Positions 52,285 through 61,592 of a stretch of DNA of 64,000 nucleotides are shown piece by piece (position 1 is the first letter of the stretch; each line of letters begins with the position of its first letter). The position numbers and the translations under genes are program-made. This stretch comes from CAVVEQ01 sp963828855 (lineage in GTDB: Bacteria > Chloroflexota > Anaerolineae > Anaerolineales > Anaerolineaceae): positions 930,001 to 994,000 of the forward strand of contig CAWHGB010000002.1 in the NCBI GenBank assembly GCA_963828855.1, given 5' to 3'. The notes under the pieces are model-generated. The model worked only from the letters and a program-made list of their open reading frames with translations, ran no database searches and had not been told where the DNA came from.

Positions 52285-53976
52285 ATGACCGCCGACCCCG
52301 CTGTTGAGTCATCCAATTTCATTCGAGAAGCCATCGAGGAGGATCTGCGAAGCGGCCGCTTCAAGCACGTCCACACCCGCTTTCCCCCCGAGCCCAACGG
52401 CTACCTGCATATCGGGCATGCCAAGGCCATCTGCATCGATTTCGGCATGGCCCAGGCGTTCGGCGGCAAGACCAACCTGCGCTTCGACGATACCAACCCG
52501 GTCAAAGAGGATGTCGAGTACGTGGATGCCATCAAGGAGGATATCCGCTGGCTGGGGTTCGACTGGGGGACCCGTGAGTTCTACGCCTCCGACTACTTCG
52601 AGCAGCTCTACCAGTTCGCCGAGCAGTTGATCCTCAAAGGCAAAGCCTACATCGATGACCTCTCCGCCGATGAGATCCGCGAGTACCGCGGCACCCTCAC
52701 CGAGCCGGGCAGGGAAAGCCCCTACCGCAACCGCACCATTGAAGAAAACCTGGATCTCTTCCGCCGCATGCGCGCCGGGGAATTCCCGGATGGCGCGCGG
52801 GTGCTGCGGGCAAAGATCGATATGGCTTCCGGTAATATCAACCTGCGCGATCCGGTCATGTACCGCATCCTGCATTCCACCCACCACCGCACCGGGGATA
52901 AATGGTGCATCTACCCGATGTACGATTTTGCCCACGGGCAGAGCGACTCGATGGAAGGCGTCACCCACTCCCTGTGCGATATCGCCTACGAGATCCACCG
53001 CCCGCTGTATGACTGGTTCATCAAGGAGCTGGGGATCTTCCACACCCGCCAGATCGAGTTCGCCCGCCTGAATGTCTCCTACACCATCCTGAGCAAGCGC
53101 TACCTGAAGCAGATGGTGGAAGCCGGGGTTGTGCGCGGCTGGGACGATCCGCGCATGCCCACCCTGTGCGGAATGCGCCGCCGGGGCTATACAGCCGCCG
53201 CCATCCGCGAATTTATCGACCAGGTCGGCGTTGCCAAACGCGAAAACCTGGTGGATATCTCGCTTCTCGAGCACCTCATCCGCGAGGACCTCAACAAGAC
53301 CACTCCGCGGGTGCTCGCCGTTCTTGAACCGTTGAAAGTGACCATCCGAAATTACCCGGAGGGCAAGTCCGAGGAATTGGAAGCGATCAATAATCCCGAG
53401 GACCCCTCCGCTGGAACCCGCAAGCTGCCTTTTTCCAATGTTATTTACATCGAGAAGGATGATTTCCGTGAGGAACCGCCCCCCAAGTACTTCCGCCTTG
53501 CTCCCGGCAAGGAGGTTCGCCTTCGCTACGGGTACATCATTAAATGCGAAGATTTCGTCAAGGACCCGAACACGGGAGAAGTTGTGGAAGTCATTTGTAC
53601 TTACGACCCAGCCACCAGTGGCGGGTATGCCCCAGACGGGCGCAAGGTGCAGGGCACCATCCACTGGGTCTCCGCTGCACACGCGGTGGATGCTGAAGTG
53701 CGTATGTACGACCGCCTCTTTACCTCCCCCACCCCGGGGAAGGATTCCGAAGGCTCCAGCTTCATGGATGACCTCAACCCGGAGAGTCTGAAGGTGTTGA
53801 CCGGCTGCAAGGTGGAACCGGGGCTGGCAAATGTCAAATCCGGCGACCGCTTCCAGTTCGAACGCAAGGGCTTTTTCTGCGTCGATCTCGATTCCAAGCC
53901 CGGCGCGCTGGTCTTCAACCTGACTGTGCCGCTGCGTGATAGCTGGGCGAAGATCGAGGCGGGTGCGAAAAAATAG
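52285..53976 (+). CDS. glnS: Glutaminyl-tRNA synthetase
   Basis: 563 residues, full length, intact. 'HTRFPPEPNGYLHIGHAKAI' holds the class I HIGH motif in the GlnRS/GluRS context; 'LRFDDTNPVKEDVEYVDAIK' follows; 'RLNVSYTILSKRYLKQMV' is the KMSKS equivalent and 'RGWDDPRMPTLCGMRRRGYT' the acceptor-binding region. The C-terminal half is the two-barrel anticodon domain ('FRLAPGKEVRLRYGYIIKCE', 'VQGTIHWVSA'). Presence of GlnRS implies direct charging of tRNA-Gln. CAGGAG precedes the ATG. Confidence 0.96.
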   Translation: MTADPAVESSNFIREAIEEDLRSGRFKHVHTRFPPEPNGYLHIGHAKAICIDFGMAQAFGGKTNLRFDDTNPVKEDVEYVDAIKEDIRWLGFDWGTREFYASDYFEQLYQFAEQLILKGKAYIDDLSADEIREYRGTLTEPGRESPYRNRTIEENLDLFRRMRAGEFPDGARVLRAKIDMASGNINLRDPVMYRILHSTHHRTGDKWCIYPMYDFAHGQSDSMEGVTHSLCDIAYEIHRPLYDWFIKELGIFHTRQIEFARLNVSYTILSKRYLKQMVEAGVVRGWDDPRMPTLCGMRRRGYTAAAIREFIDQVGVAKRENLVDISLLEHLIREDLNKTTPRVLAVLEPLKVTIRNYPEGKSEELEAINNPEDPSAGTRKLPFSNVIYIEKDDFREEPPPKYFRLAPGKEVRLRYGYIIKCEDFVKDPNTGEVVEVICTYDPATSGGYAPDGRKVQGTIHWVSAAHAVDAEVRMYDRLFTSPTPGKDSEGSSFMDDLNPESLKVLTGCKVEPGLANVKSGDRFQFERKGFFCVDLDSKPGALVFNLTVPLRDSWAKIEAGAKK

Positions 53977-53977
53977 G

Positions 53978-55204
53978 ATGGACTCCTTCGGTCAGCTCTC
54001 CCCCCCGGTCCTGCAGGTCTCGCAGCTTAACCGGCTGCTGCGCGAGCTGATCGAGAACGAACAGCTTCTCCAGGATATTTGGATCGCTGGTGAGATCTCC
54101 AATTTCACCCGCGCGACCTCCGGGCATCTTTATTTCACCCTAAAAGACCAATCTGCATCTCTAAAGTGTGCCATCTGGAAGGGTAATGCCCTACGCCTGC
54201 GAATGAATCTGCGGGATGGCTTGTCGGTGGAAGCCCACGGGGCGGTCTCCATCTACGAAGCCCGCGGCGAATGCCAGCTTATTGTCGACGCGCTGCGCCT
54301 GGCAGGCGAAGGCGCCCTTTTCCAGGAGTTTCTGCGGCGCAAGGCGCTGCTCGAAGCCGAAGGATTGTTCGAGCCTTCCCGCAAGCGCCCGCTGCCACCT
54401 GCTCCCGCTCGGATCGGGGTCGTCACCTCCCCTTCCGGTGCCGCCCTGCAGGATATCCTCAACACCCTCGGCCGCCGCTACCCACTGGCGGAAGTGATCC
54501 TTTCGCCAGCCGCCGTGCAGGGCGAAAAGGCTCCCCAGGAGATCATCACCGCTCTATGGAGCCTCACCCGCAGAAATCCCCCGGATGTGATCATCCTTGC
54601 TCGCGGTGGGGGTTCGCTGGAGGATCTCTGGGCTTTCAACGAGGAAGCTGTTGTTCGGGCGGTAGCCGCCTCAAAAGTTCCAATCGTTACAGGCATAGGT
54701 CACGAGACGGATTTTACCCTGTGCGATTTCGCTGCTGATCTGCGCGCCCCCACCCCCACCGCAGCGGCCGAGCTCGCCACACCGGACATTTCCGATCTGC
54801 GCATTCAGCTTGCTGAGGAAGCAGAATCCCTCTCCCTCATCATGGATCAGTTCCTGGAAAGGCAGGAAGAATTACTTGCCTCGCTTTCCGATCTCCTAAT
54901 ACGCGAATCACCGCGCGCTTGGATCGCAAACGAATCCCGAAGCCTGGATGAGCTGAATGTAAGGTGGCTGGCAGCCTATCGCCATGCCAATGAACTTAGG
55001 AGATCAAATATCTCGAACCTGGTTGGCAGATTGGCCGCGCTAAATCCCGCCAGCGTGCTGCGACGCGGGTACGCCGTGATCCGCACGAAAGATGGCTCCA
55101 ACATCCGTTCCATCCGGCAGGTGGCGAAAGGTCAGCAATTGGAAATCGAAATAACAGACGGAACCTTTGGCGCGCAGGTAAATTCACCCCCCCGGGATTA
55201 TTGA
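53978..55204 (+). CDS. xseA: Exodeoxyribonuclease VII large subunit
   Basis: 408 residues from ATG 53978, two bases after the glnS stop. N-terminal OB-fold ('VLQVSQLNRLLRELIENEQL', 'IWIAGEISNFTRATSGHLYF', 'TLKDQSASLKCAIWKGN'), catalytic core ('PARIGVVTSPSGAALQDILN', 'DVIILARGGGSLEDLWAFNE', 'VPIVTGIGHETDFTLCDFAA', 'DLRAPTPTAAAELATPD'), long coiled coil, then 'NPASVLRRGYAVIRTKDG'. Degrades single-stranded DNA with XseB, whose gene follows 46 bases later. Confidence 0.96.
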   Translation: MDSFGQLSPPVLQVSQLNRLLRELIENEQLLQDIWIAGEISNFTRATSGHLYFTLKDQSASLKCAIWKGNALRLRMNLRDGLSVEAHGAVSIYEARGECQLIVDALRLAGEGALFQEFLRRKALLEAEGLFEPSRKRPLPPAPARIGVVTSPSGAALQDILNTLGRRYPLAEVILSPAAVQGEKAPQEIITALWSLTRRNPPDVIILARGGGSLEDLWAFNEEAVVRAVAASKVPIVTGIGHETDFTLCDFAADLRAPTPTAAAELATPDISDLRIQLAEEAESLSLIMDQFLERQEELLASLSDLLIRESPRAWIANESRSLDELNVRWLAAYRHANELRRSNISNLVGRLAALNPASVLRRGYAVIRTKDGSNIRSIRQVAKGQQLEIEITDGTFGAQVNSPPRDY

Positions 55205-55227
55205 CGCAGATTGATTGAATGTATAAT
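55201..55227 (+). promoter_or_regulatory. Possible promoter before xseB
   Basis: TTGACG (55201-55206, overlapping the xseA stop) and TATAAT (55222-55227), 15 bases apart, slightly short. It would give xseB a 15-20 base leader. Confidence 0.35.
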
Positions 55228-55250
55228 CTCTTCAAGGTACGCAACTCCCA

Positions 55251-55487
55251 ATGACAAAGAAGGAAACCTCCCAGATCGCATCGCTGACCTATGAGCAGGC
55301 CTTTGCCGAATTGGAAAAGATCGTATCCTCGCTGGAGGAAGGCCAGGCGACCCTGGATGAATCCGTGGAGCTTTTCCAGCGCGGACAGGCACTGGCCAAA
55401 CACTGTGCCGACCTGCTGGAGCAGGCACGCCTCAAAGTAACCGTTCTTGAGCAGGGCGGGCAGGCTGATGGGGATAAAGGGGGATAA
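55251..55487 (+). CDS. xseB: Exodeoxyribonuclease VII small subunit
   Basis: 78 residues: 'LTYEQAFAELEKIVSSLEEG' and 'QATLDESVELFQRGQALAKH', the two-helix hairpin of XseB, ending in 'CADLLEQARLKVTVLEQG'. Multiple copies bind the coiled coil of XseA. The downstream DUF212 gene starts 4 bases after its stop. Confidence 0.96.
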   Translation: MTKKETSQIASLTYEQAFAELEKIVSSLEEGQATLDESVELFQRGQALAKHCADLLEQARLKVTVLEQGGQADGDKGG

Positions 55488-55491
55488 ACGC

Positions 55492-55920
55492 ATGAATTAT
55501 GAAATGATCCTTTCCCCGTTTGTTGCCTTCTGGGTCGCAGGCCTATTGAAGGTTCCGATTCACCGCCTGACCGATCACGAATGGAAATGGAGCTTGATCA
55601 CCTCCACTGGCGGCATGCCCAGCTCGCACTCCGCCACGGTCAGCGCTCTGGCACTTGCTGTTGGGCTCAACACCGGATTTGCATCCGCCAGTTTTGCCAT
55701 CGCGATGGTGCTGGCGAGCATCGTACTCCACGACGCCGTCACCATCCGCCGGCAGGCCGGTATGCAGGCAGAACGCATCAATATCGTTTTCAACAACCTG
55801 CTGGCTGGAAATCCCCTTTCCGAAAAAGACTTGAAGGAAGTGCTCGGGCATACACCCTTTGAGGTTGCCGCCGGTGTGGGGGTCGGCCTGCTGACCGCGC
55901 TGTTTTTCTGGGTGTTTTAA
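55492..55920 (+). CDS. Divergent PAP2 family (DUF212/YuiD) membrane protein
   Basis: 142 residues. 'LSPFVAFWVAGLLKVPIHRL', then the PAP2-like motif 'STGGMPSSHSATVSALALAV' (P-S-S-H-S) and 'SIVLHDAVTIRRQAGMQAER'; ends in a hydrophobic helix 'VGVGLLTALFFWVF'. Divergent PAP2 proteins may be lipid phosphatases; the second half of the phosphatase signature (H-D) is present as 'LHDAVTIRR'. Four bases after xseB; followed by a bidirectional terminator. Confidence 0.9.
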   Translation: MNYEMILSPFVAFWVAGLLKVPIHRLTDHEWKWSLITSTGGMPSSHSATVSALALAVGLNTGFASASFAIAMVLASIVLHDAVTIRRQAGMQAERINIVFNNLLAGNPLSEKDLKEVLGHTPFEVAAGVGVGLLTALFFWVF

Positions 55921-55932
55921 TTTCTTTAAACG

Positions 55933-55965
55933 AACAAACCCCGGGATTCATCTCCGGGGTTTGTT
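55933..55965. terminator. Bidirectional hairpin terminator
   Basis: 12-bp stem AACAAACCCCGG/CCGGGGTTTGTT with a 9-base loop, between the stops of the convergent DUF212 gene and herA. Confidence 0.85.
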
Positions 55966-55977
55966 GATTAGTATAGA

Positions 55978-57690
55978 TCAAAAGCCTAATTTCCTGACAA
56001 TTTCATCCGGATCTTGCATTTCTGCTTCCTTCCCCAGCAGGTCCTTCCAAAACTCGTCATCGTAACGCCGGGTACGCAGCAGTATGGGCATGGGAACGCC
56101 CCAACCAAGCATGAGGACCTCCTCCTTGGGCTGAAGGTGAGCCAGCATACCACGCAGCGCGTCTCTTCCGGCCAGGCCGCTCAGCACGGCGTGGATATCG
56201 TCCTCGTCGCCCAACCAGCCGGAAATGCGCGTACCTAGCTGCGACATGACCTCGTCGTAGATCTGCGAAGGCCGCTGGTCGATGACCAGCAGGGTGACAT
56301 AGTACTTGCGCATTTCGCGGGCGATTGTGCTAAAGGTGGTCTGGGCAGCCATTTCACGGTTCAAAAGCTTATGGGCTTCCTCCACCACCACCACCAGTTG
56401 GCGGGGTTCCCGGGTTGTGCCCGGATCACTACGAAACTCGTTCACTTTCGCCTCCCAGGTCTCACGGATGCGCCGGGTGAGGATATTGGTCACCAGCAGG
56501 TAATCCAGGTCACTTTCGTGCTTGCCAAAGGAAAGCACCACGTGCTTACCCTGGCTCAGATCGGTGATGATTGTCCTCAGGGTGTTTTCCATCGGCTCGG
56601 CGATGATATAGGGCAGGCTGAAAACCCGATTCAGCTTGCTGCGTAGGCCTTCCGCTGCGGCGACGTTCACACCGTTTTCGTTCGCCCAAAAAGCCACGCT
56701 ATCGGGAGCGGGCACCCGTTTCCCTTCTTCGTTTTCAATCAGGGAGCCAACCTTCATCGCCCGGAATTGGGTGAACCAGTTCTTCCCGAAGGATTGCTGC
56801 AGCGCTTCCAGGGTGGTCGGCGTGGTCTCGCGCAGGTTTAGTGTTCGGCTAAGCAGCTCGATATCTTCCGCGGTGATATCCTCTTCGCCAATCTCGAGGT
56901 ACAGATCTGGGTTGTGCCCCCGTACGGTGTTATCCCGCCCCAGCCCGACGATGCGAACTTTGGTCCCAAATTTATTGCGCAGCCCGCTCACCTTTTGGTT
57001 GGTATCGGAGGCGGTATCGTCCCAGCCGTACTCGTTGTGCATATCGAAGATCAGCGTGGAAGCCAGGTCGTGGTGGATGAGTCCCGCCAGGACGATGCGG
57101 GTAAGAAAGGACTTTCCTGATCCCGTAGCGCCAAAGATGCCCGCAGAGCGCTGGATCATCTTCTTCAGGTTGACACAGACTGCCAGGTCCTGTTCGCGGG
57201 TGGTACCCACCACGAAGTTGCCCTCCTCGCCCGGAGCGCCGAAGATCTGGGCGATATCACTGGAACGGGCCAGGCGCGCGGTGGCGTGGTGGGAGGGAAT
57301 GGTTTTTACCGGCAGCACACCCACTTCACTCCCCTCGTGAGCCTTTGCCCAAGTTTGGTATCCCGGGGAATCCAACGCTGGGCCGGTTTCCATCATCAAA
57401 GCCGGAAGCATTTCCAGGGTGGTGTAGAGTGTTTGCCCGTGCAGAAGCCTGGCGAGCGCCGGTGGAAGCCGCTCCTCACTCTGCTCATCAGCAAAACGGG
57501 GATCGGTGGCACCCAGCGCAAGGTCAGTCACGAGGCCGTAGAAGAACCATCCGCCGCTTTCCACCACAATGAATGCCCCTTCCTGCACTTCCTGCGGATC
57601 GACTGTCAGGCGCACACGCAGGCTCTCGCGCAGTCCTCCGCCGACGATATAACCGATGTTCTTCCCCTCCATCCCCGGGTTATCAGCCAT
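55978..57690 (-). CDS. HerA-like DNA translocase ATPase (DUF87, HAS-barrel)
   Basis: 570 residues from ATG 57688-57690 with GGAGGAAGTA upstream. N-terminal HAS-barrel ('EGAFIVVESGGWFFYGLVTD'), then Walker A 'GIFGATGSGKSFLTRIVLAG', 'STLIFDMHNEYGWDDTAS', Walker B 'QLVVVVEEAHKLLNREMAAQ', 'MRKYYVTLLVIDQRPSQIYD' and an Arg-finger region ('GTRISGWLGDEDDIHAVLSG'). HerA forms hexamers that drive the NurA nuclease in DNA end resection. Last gene of a nurA-HAS-herA unit; overlaps the upstream gene by 8 bases. Frame intact. Confidence 0.88.
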   Translation of the reverse strand: MADNPGMEGKNIGYIVGGGLRESLRVRLTVDPQEVQEGAFIVVESGGWFFYGLVTDLALGATDPRFADEQSEERLPPALARLLHGQTLYTTLEMLPALMMETGPALDSPGYQTWAKAHEGSEVGVLPVKTIPSHHATARLARSSDIAQIFGAPGEEGNFVVGTTREQDLAVCVNLKKMIQRSAGIFGATGSGKSFLTRIVLAGLIHHDLASTLIFDMHNEYGWDDTASDTNQKVSGLRNKFGTKVRIVGLGRDNTVRGHNPDLYLEIGEEDITAEDIELLSRTLNLRETTPTTLEALQQSFGKNWFTQFRAMKVGSLIENEEGKRVPAPDSVAFWANENGVNVAAAEGLRSKLNRVFSLPYIIAEPMENTLRTIITDLSQGKHVVLSFGKHESDLDYLLVTNILTRRIRETWEAKVNEFRSDPGTTREPRQLVVVVEEAHKLLNREMAAQTTFSTIAREMRKYYVTLLVIDQRPSQIYDEVMSQLGTRISGWLGDEDDIHAVLSGLAGRDALRGMLAHLQPKEEVLMLGWGVPMPILLRTRRYDDEFWKDLLGKEAEMQDPDEIVRKLGF

Positions 57691-58312
57691 TACTTCCTCC
57701 CTGCACGTATAGGTGGGTATCCGCAAGCGACCCGAGCACCGTGTTCAGCGTGGCGTAATCATCGCGGAGAAGGGTGATCAATTCGCGCGTGGCTGCCTCC
57801 ACCCAGTCCCCGTTGCCGTTTTTCTTCTGGATCGCGCCTGCCTGCCGGATGTGGGCAGCCAGGATCTCCGCCACCGGCAGATCCACCGCCCGCAGGATGT
57901 GGCGCAAGTATCCCAGCTTGCCTTCGCTGGTGAACCCGCTAATCTCCCGGTCGCCGCATGGATAGATCGCCAGAAGCGAAAGCGGCGGGCGGGGTGGCAG
58001 AAGGTGGGAGTAATTCCCATCCTTTTCAAATCCAATGAACAGGACGCTGATCTCCACCGGCACGTTGCGGTTCAGGCGGTTATCCTCGATCACCTCGCTG
58101 GAGATATTCTCCGCTGTCACAAGCTGCCGAACCAGGCCGTCATCATCGATATGAATATCGGTGATCAGACCAAAGATCTTGCTGCCGTCATCCAGCGGAA
58201 TGCTGACCATTCCGCCGAATTCGGGTGCATCCAATTGTGAAACCCGGCAGCCCACCACGCAGCCGGTGATGCTGGAACGCAGCGCCCTACCGATCTCAAT
58301 TCCTGCCATCAT
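57683..58312 (-). CDS. HAS-barrel-like protein of the HerA-NurA unit
   Basis: 209 residues. The N-terminal ~80 residues read 'GCVVGCRVSQLDAPEFGGMV' and 'DDGSKIFGLITDIHIDDDGL', the pattern of the HAS-barrel that HerA uses to dock NurA. A helical C-terminal part follows ('LGYLRHILRAVDLPVAEILA', 'AATRELITLLRDDYATLNTV'). No Walker motifs. It overlaps nurA by 3 bases (ATGA-type) and herA by 8, so it is made with both. Probably a third subunit or adaptor in this lineage; function not established. Confidence 0.65.
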   Translation of the reverse strand: MMAGIEIGRALRSSITGCVVGCRVSQLDAPEFGGMVSIPLDDGSKIFGLITDIHIDDDGLVRQLVTAENISSEVIEDNRLNRNVPVEISVLFIGFEKDGNYSHLLPPRPPLSLLAIYPCGDREISGFTSEGKLGYLRHILRAVDLPVAEILAAHIRQAGAIQKKNGNGDWVEAATRELITLLRDDYATLNTVLGSLADTHLYVQGGSNG

Positions 58313-59465
58313 TCATACCTCGCTTTACCTGCCAAATCTTTCATGAATTGTTTAGAGGATCGTAATCCCGGGTCCACCCCGATCCGACGTAATTCGATAT
58401 CGATCATCGCACCGATTTGCTCCCGCTCTGCCATGCCGACCACTGCGATCTCATGCGCCCTGTGAAGAATATAGGGATATGGCACACTGCCGGTCATCCG
58501 GCATTGAAAAAGCAGGGTGGCATGCAGTGTGTTCACCAAACGCTGGATTTTCAGCAACCCAGGCCGGGATTTCCACCCTGGCAAGCATAGGAAGGTTTTC
58601 AAACCCGACATTAAGGTAAAAGAAATGCAGTCGCAGCGATCCGCTGAATTGCTTGCTGGAACTGGATTGGATCCCAAAAACCGGCGAGCGCATCCCAGGC
58701 AGGAGCTTCCCAATAAGCAGCATGGCATCGGTCACCCCGCCAAGCGGACGCTCGCGCACCCGCTGCAGCATATCCTCCTCGCTTCCGTCCATCAACTCCA
58801 GCATACGCACCAGCAGATCCGCGCGGGGTTTATCCACATATCCGGCGACGATCGTTTTCAATTCCGCCAAATCGCGTAGGGAGGCGAGATAATTCGCAAA
58901 TTGCTGCTTGAATTCCTGCGTCCTGGTGCGGCTCGCGGTAAATATCCAGCATGCCGTCCGTCAAGGCCACAACCGAACCGCTCCCCTCCTTCGCGAGGTC
59001 CACCAGCAGCTGCCGCTCGCCCACATCGCGCATCAGCGCGATCAATTCCTCACTTTTTCCTTCAAGCTCTTCAAAATACAACAGTTCGGATCTAACGTAC
59101 TCCTGCGGTGAATCCCCTCTGGCAATCCGCAGTGCTCCACAGTTGATCACCCCAAAATCCGCGGCTTCATGGCGGCTGGGGTTGATCTGGGATCCATCCG
59201 CAGCAAGAGTTACTTTCGCGGGCGGGCAATCTGGTTCGGAAACCGGGTGCAGGATGGGTTCATGAGCAGGAACGGCACAGCGTAGTTTTTCATCCGCCTT
59301 GGCGGCTCTCTCCACCCGTTCGCGAATCTCCTCAGACCGCTCCCCGAGTGCCTCAAATACTTCCAGCGCATTCTGCAGCCGCGTTCTGGAGCGCTGCATC
59401 TGCTCCGGGGCTTTTCTGCCCATCTCCCCCACCTGCTTTCGCACCTGTTGAAAATCTACCGGCAT
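58309..59465 (-). CDS. NurA-like DNA nuclease (frames broken)
   Basis: N-terminal coiled coil, then the NurA core 'VTLAADGSQINPSRHEAADF' (catalytic Asp), 'GVINCGALRIARG' and 'GSGSVVALTDGMLDIYRE' (second acidic strand). A shift near 58900-58930 leads to 'LAELKTIVAGYVDKPRADLL' and 'GVTDAMLLIGKLLPGMRSPV'; another near 58480-58500 leads to the end 'PYPYILHRAHEIAVVGMAER' and 'GLRSSKQFMKDLAGKARYE'. NurA is a 5'-3' exo/endonuclease that works inside a HerA hexamer, whose gene is two genes downstream. Breaks are probably sequence errors. Confidence 0.85.
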
Positions 59466-59571
59466 GACCCCTCACCTATTTCGAACATTTGTTTGATTAT
59501 ATTCATTTCAATTCGGGGGTGCAAGCCAGTCATCCAAAGAGGCGGTTCTTAGTCATATCTCTGGAGTTTGT

Positions 59572-59577
59572 TATAAT
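59572..59577 (+). promoter_or_regulatory. -10 box of mntP
   Basis: TATAAT 21 bases before the TTG start, with AGGGAA between them. The upstream 110 bases show no yybP-ykoY-type manganese riboswitch that I can recognise. Confidence 0.5.
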
Positions 59578-59598
59578 CCGTCGACCACTAGGGAACCT

Positions 59599-60153
59599 TT
59601 GGACACACTAACAGTATTTTTTATTGCAGTAGGCCTCGCCATGGATACACTGGCCGTCAACCTGGGAGTTGGCACCCAGGTGGGTATCAGCCGGCGTTCC
59701 ATTTTCCGGTTGGCATTCCATTTTGGCATCTTCCAGGGATTGATGACCCTTATCGGTTGGGTGGCAGGCAGTTTCATCGCCCGCTACATCACCAATTTTG
59801 ACCACTGGGTCATCTTCGGGCTGCTGTTGTGGATCGGTATCCGCATGATTCGCAGCGGGCTTGGGAAAACCGAGGAAGTGATTCTCCCCGACCCTTCCCG
59901 CGGCAAATACCTGATCATGCTCTCCCTGGCCACCAGCCTGGATGCGCTCGCAGTGGGCATCGGTTTTTCCCTTATGCAGGGCAATATCCTCACCGCCAGC
60001 TTGATCATCGCCCTGGTAAGTTTCCTGCTCTCGCTCGCCGGGGGGTTCCTGGGAAAAACCCTGGGGACCGCCTTCGGGAAGAAAATGGAGATCATCGGGG
60101 GCGCGATCTTGATTTCCATCGGCTTGCGAATCCTCGTCTCCCACCTTGCATAA
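59599..60153 (+). CDS. mntP: Manganese efflux pump MntP
   Basis: 184 residues from TTG 59599. Six helices in two inverted halves, each with the acidic family motif: 'VGLAMDTLAVNLGVGTQVG' in helix 1 and 'SLATSLDALAVGIGFSL' in helix 4; 'RLAFHFGIFQGLMTLIGW' and 'SFLLSLAGGFLGKTLGTAFG' are the matching second helices. The paired Asp residues (MDT, LDA) line the Mn path. Exports Mn(II) from the cytoplasm. Single-gene unit. Confidence 0.93.
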   Translation: MDTLTVFFIAVGLAMDTLAVNLGVGTQVGISRRSIFRLAFHFGIFQGLMTLIGWVAGSFIARYITNFDHWVIFGLLLWIGIRMIRSGLGKTEEVILPDPSRGKYLIMLSLATSLDALAVGIGFSLMQGNILTASLIIALVSFLLSLAGGFLGKTLGTAFGKKMEIIGGAILISIGLRILVSHLA

Positions 60154-60253
60154 CCCTACGCCCGCCTGACAATTTTGATAGGGAATCGTAGGGGAAAAAT
60201 CCTTCCGCATTCGGTATGATTAGATTGAAATCATTCTCTTATAGGATCAAACG

Positions 60254-61547
60254 ATGAAAAGAATTATCCCCATATTGGTCGCCGCCTCCCTTCTACTCAG
60301 TGCATGCAGCCTGCCGTTTTCCATCCAGTTCGTGCAAGCCAGCAATGCTACGGAAGGTGAAGAAGCGTTGGTCAACCCGCCTCAGCCCACCCCTACAGAG
60401 GTGGAGCAGGAAGCCAGGACACCTCCGAGGAATCCGAGGATCTGGCCGCGACCCCACACCCACACCGGTCCCACCGAAAGGAAATGGCGGCGGGATCTCA
60501 ATCCTCTCACAGGTCTGCCGGTGGATGACCCCGACTGCCTGAAAAATCCCCCCGCGGTCATCTCAATCACCAACTTCCCCGCCTCCGCCCGCCCCCAGGC
60601 TGGGTTGGATTTCTCCAACGTGGTGGTGGAAGCCTATATCGGCGAGGGTATGACCCGCTTCCTGGCGATCTTCTACTGCGATTACCCGGAGCATCCTGAG
60701 GATATCGCCAACCAACCCGGTGCTTCCGACCCAAATTCCGGCTTTCGCCGGTCAGATCGGTCCCATCCGCTCTGGCAGGATCTGGTACGAGGATATTCGC
60801 AAGCTATTCAATGGCTTCATCGTCATGGCCTCCGCTTGGAGCGGTGTTTCTTCGCAGTTGAGCCAATACTCTAATGTCTTCGGTTCTGATGATAACAATG
60901 TCAACAGTGCCATGGTGGATGTGACCAAACTGGACGAGATATCCAAAACCACCGCCAAAAAGCTGGGCGTCTTCCAGCTTACCGGAAACATTTTCGATCA
61001 GACCCCTCCCGAGGGCGGGATGCCTGCGGAAAGCGTCTGGGTGCGTTATTCACTTCTCAACCAGGTGATGTGGCGCTACGATCCCGATAGCGGTGCCTAC
61101 AACCGCTATAACAACGATACCAAGGAAGGCACCGACTTCGAGATTGCCAGTGACCGCCTGAACGAAAATCCGCTTACGTACGAGAACGTCATCGTCATGT
61201 TCGCCGATCATCATGCCAAAGCAGATACCCTGATCGACATTGACTATCTCAGCATGAAACGCCCCGCCCTTCTCTTCCGCGATGGCAGGATGTACCAGAT
61301 CGATTGGACAACCGTAAATGGCGATTACGAACGATCGACTGGCAAGCTTCGCCCACCCCGTTTCGTCGATAAATCCGGTAACCCGGTTTCCCTTAAGCCC
61401 GGGCAGACCTGGCTTATGGTGGTGCCGACGTATACCCCCTACTACGAGACCGTTGATTCCTGGAATATTATCGAAATGCTCAATAAAAAGGAGCCGGGAT
61501 CCGGCCATTGGGCGGTGGTCTTCTACACCCCCAAGATCGAAAAATAA
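60254..61547 (+). CDS. DUF3048 (YerB-like) lipoprotein (frames broken)
   Basis: Lipoprotein signal with lipobox 'LLLSACS' (Cys ~17), an acidic linker and a Thr/Pro tract near 60410-60490 that is itself out of frame in the raw sequence. The DUF3048 domain is clear: 'LNPLTGLPVDDPDCLKNPPA', 'AVISITNFPASARPQAGLDF', 'SNVVVEAYIGEGMTRFLAIF', and after a shift near 60735 'GQIGPIRSGRIWYEDIRKLF', 'TYENVIVMFADHHAKADTLI' and 'RFVDKSGNPVSLKPGQTWLM'. Function of YerB-type proteins is unknown; they sit on the outer face of the membrane. Terminator follows. Confidence 0.88.
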
Positions 61548-61562
61548 CCCAATTGCTTGACG

Positions 61563-61592
61563 AAAAACCGCTCCCTAGGGAGCGGTTTTTTT
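61563..61592. terminator. Bidirectional rho-independent terminator
   Basis: Palindrome AAAAACCGCTCCC-TA-GGGAGCGGTTTTT at 61563-61590, T-rich on both strands, between the stops of the DUF3048 gene and nth. Confidence 0.92.

Noticed and set aside
52309..53682. 457-codon open frame antisense to glnS
   Set aside because: It mirrors the GC-rich third positions of glnS, whose own product is a full-length, motif-perfect GlnRS. No family features.
59466..59598. Possible yybP-ykoY (Mn) riboswitch before mntP
   Set aside because: The gap is too short and lacks the conserved helices; only a -10 box is visible.
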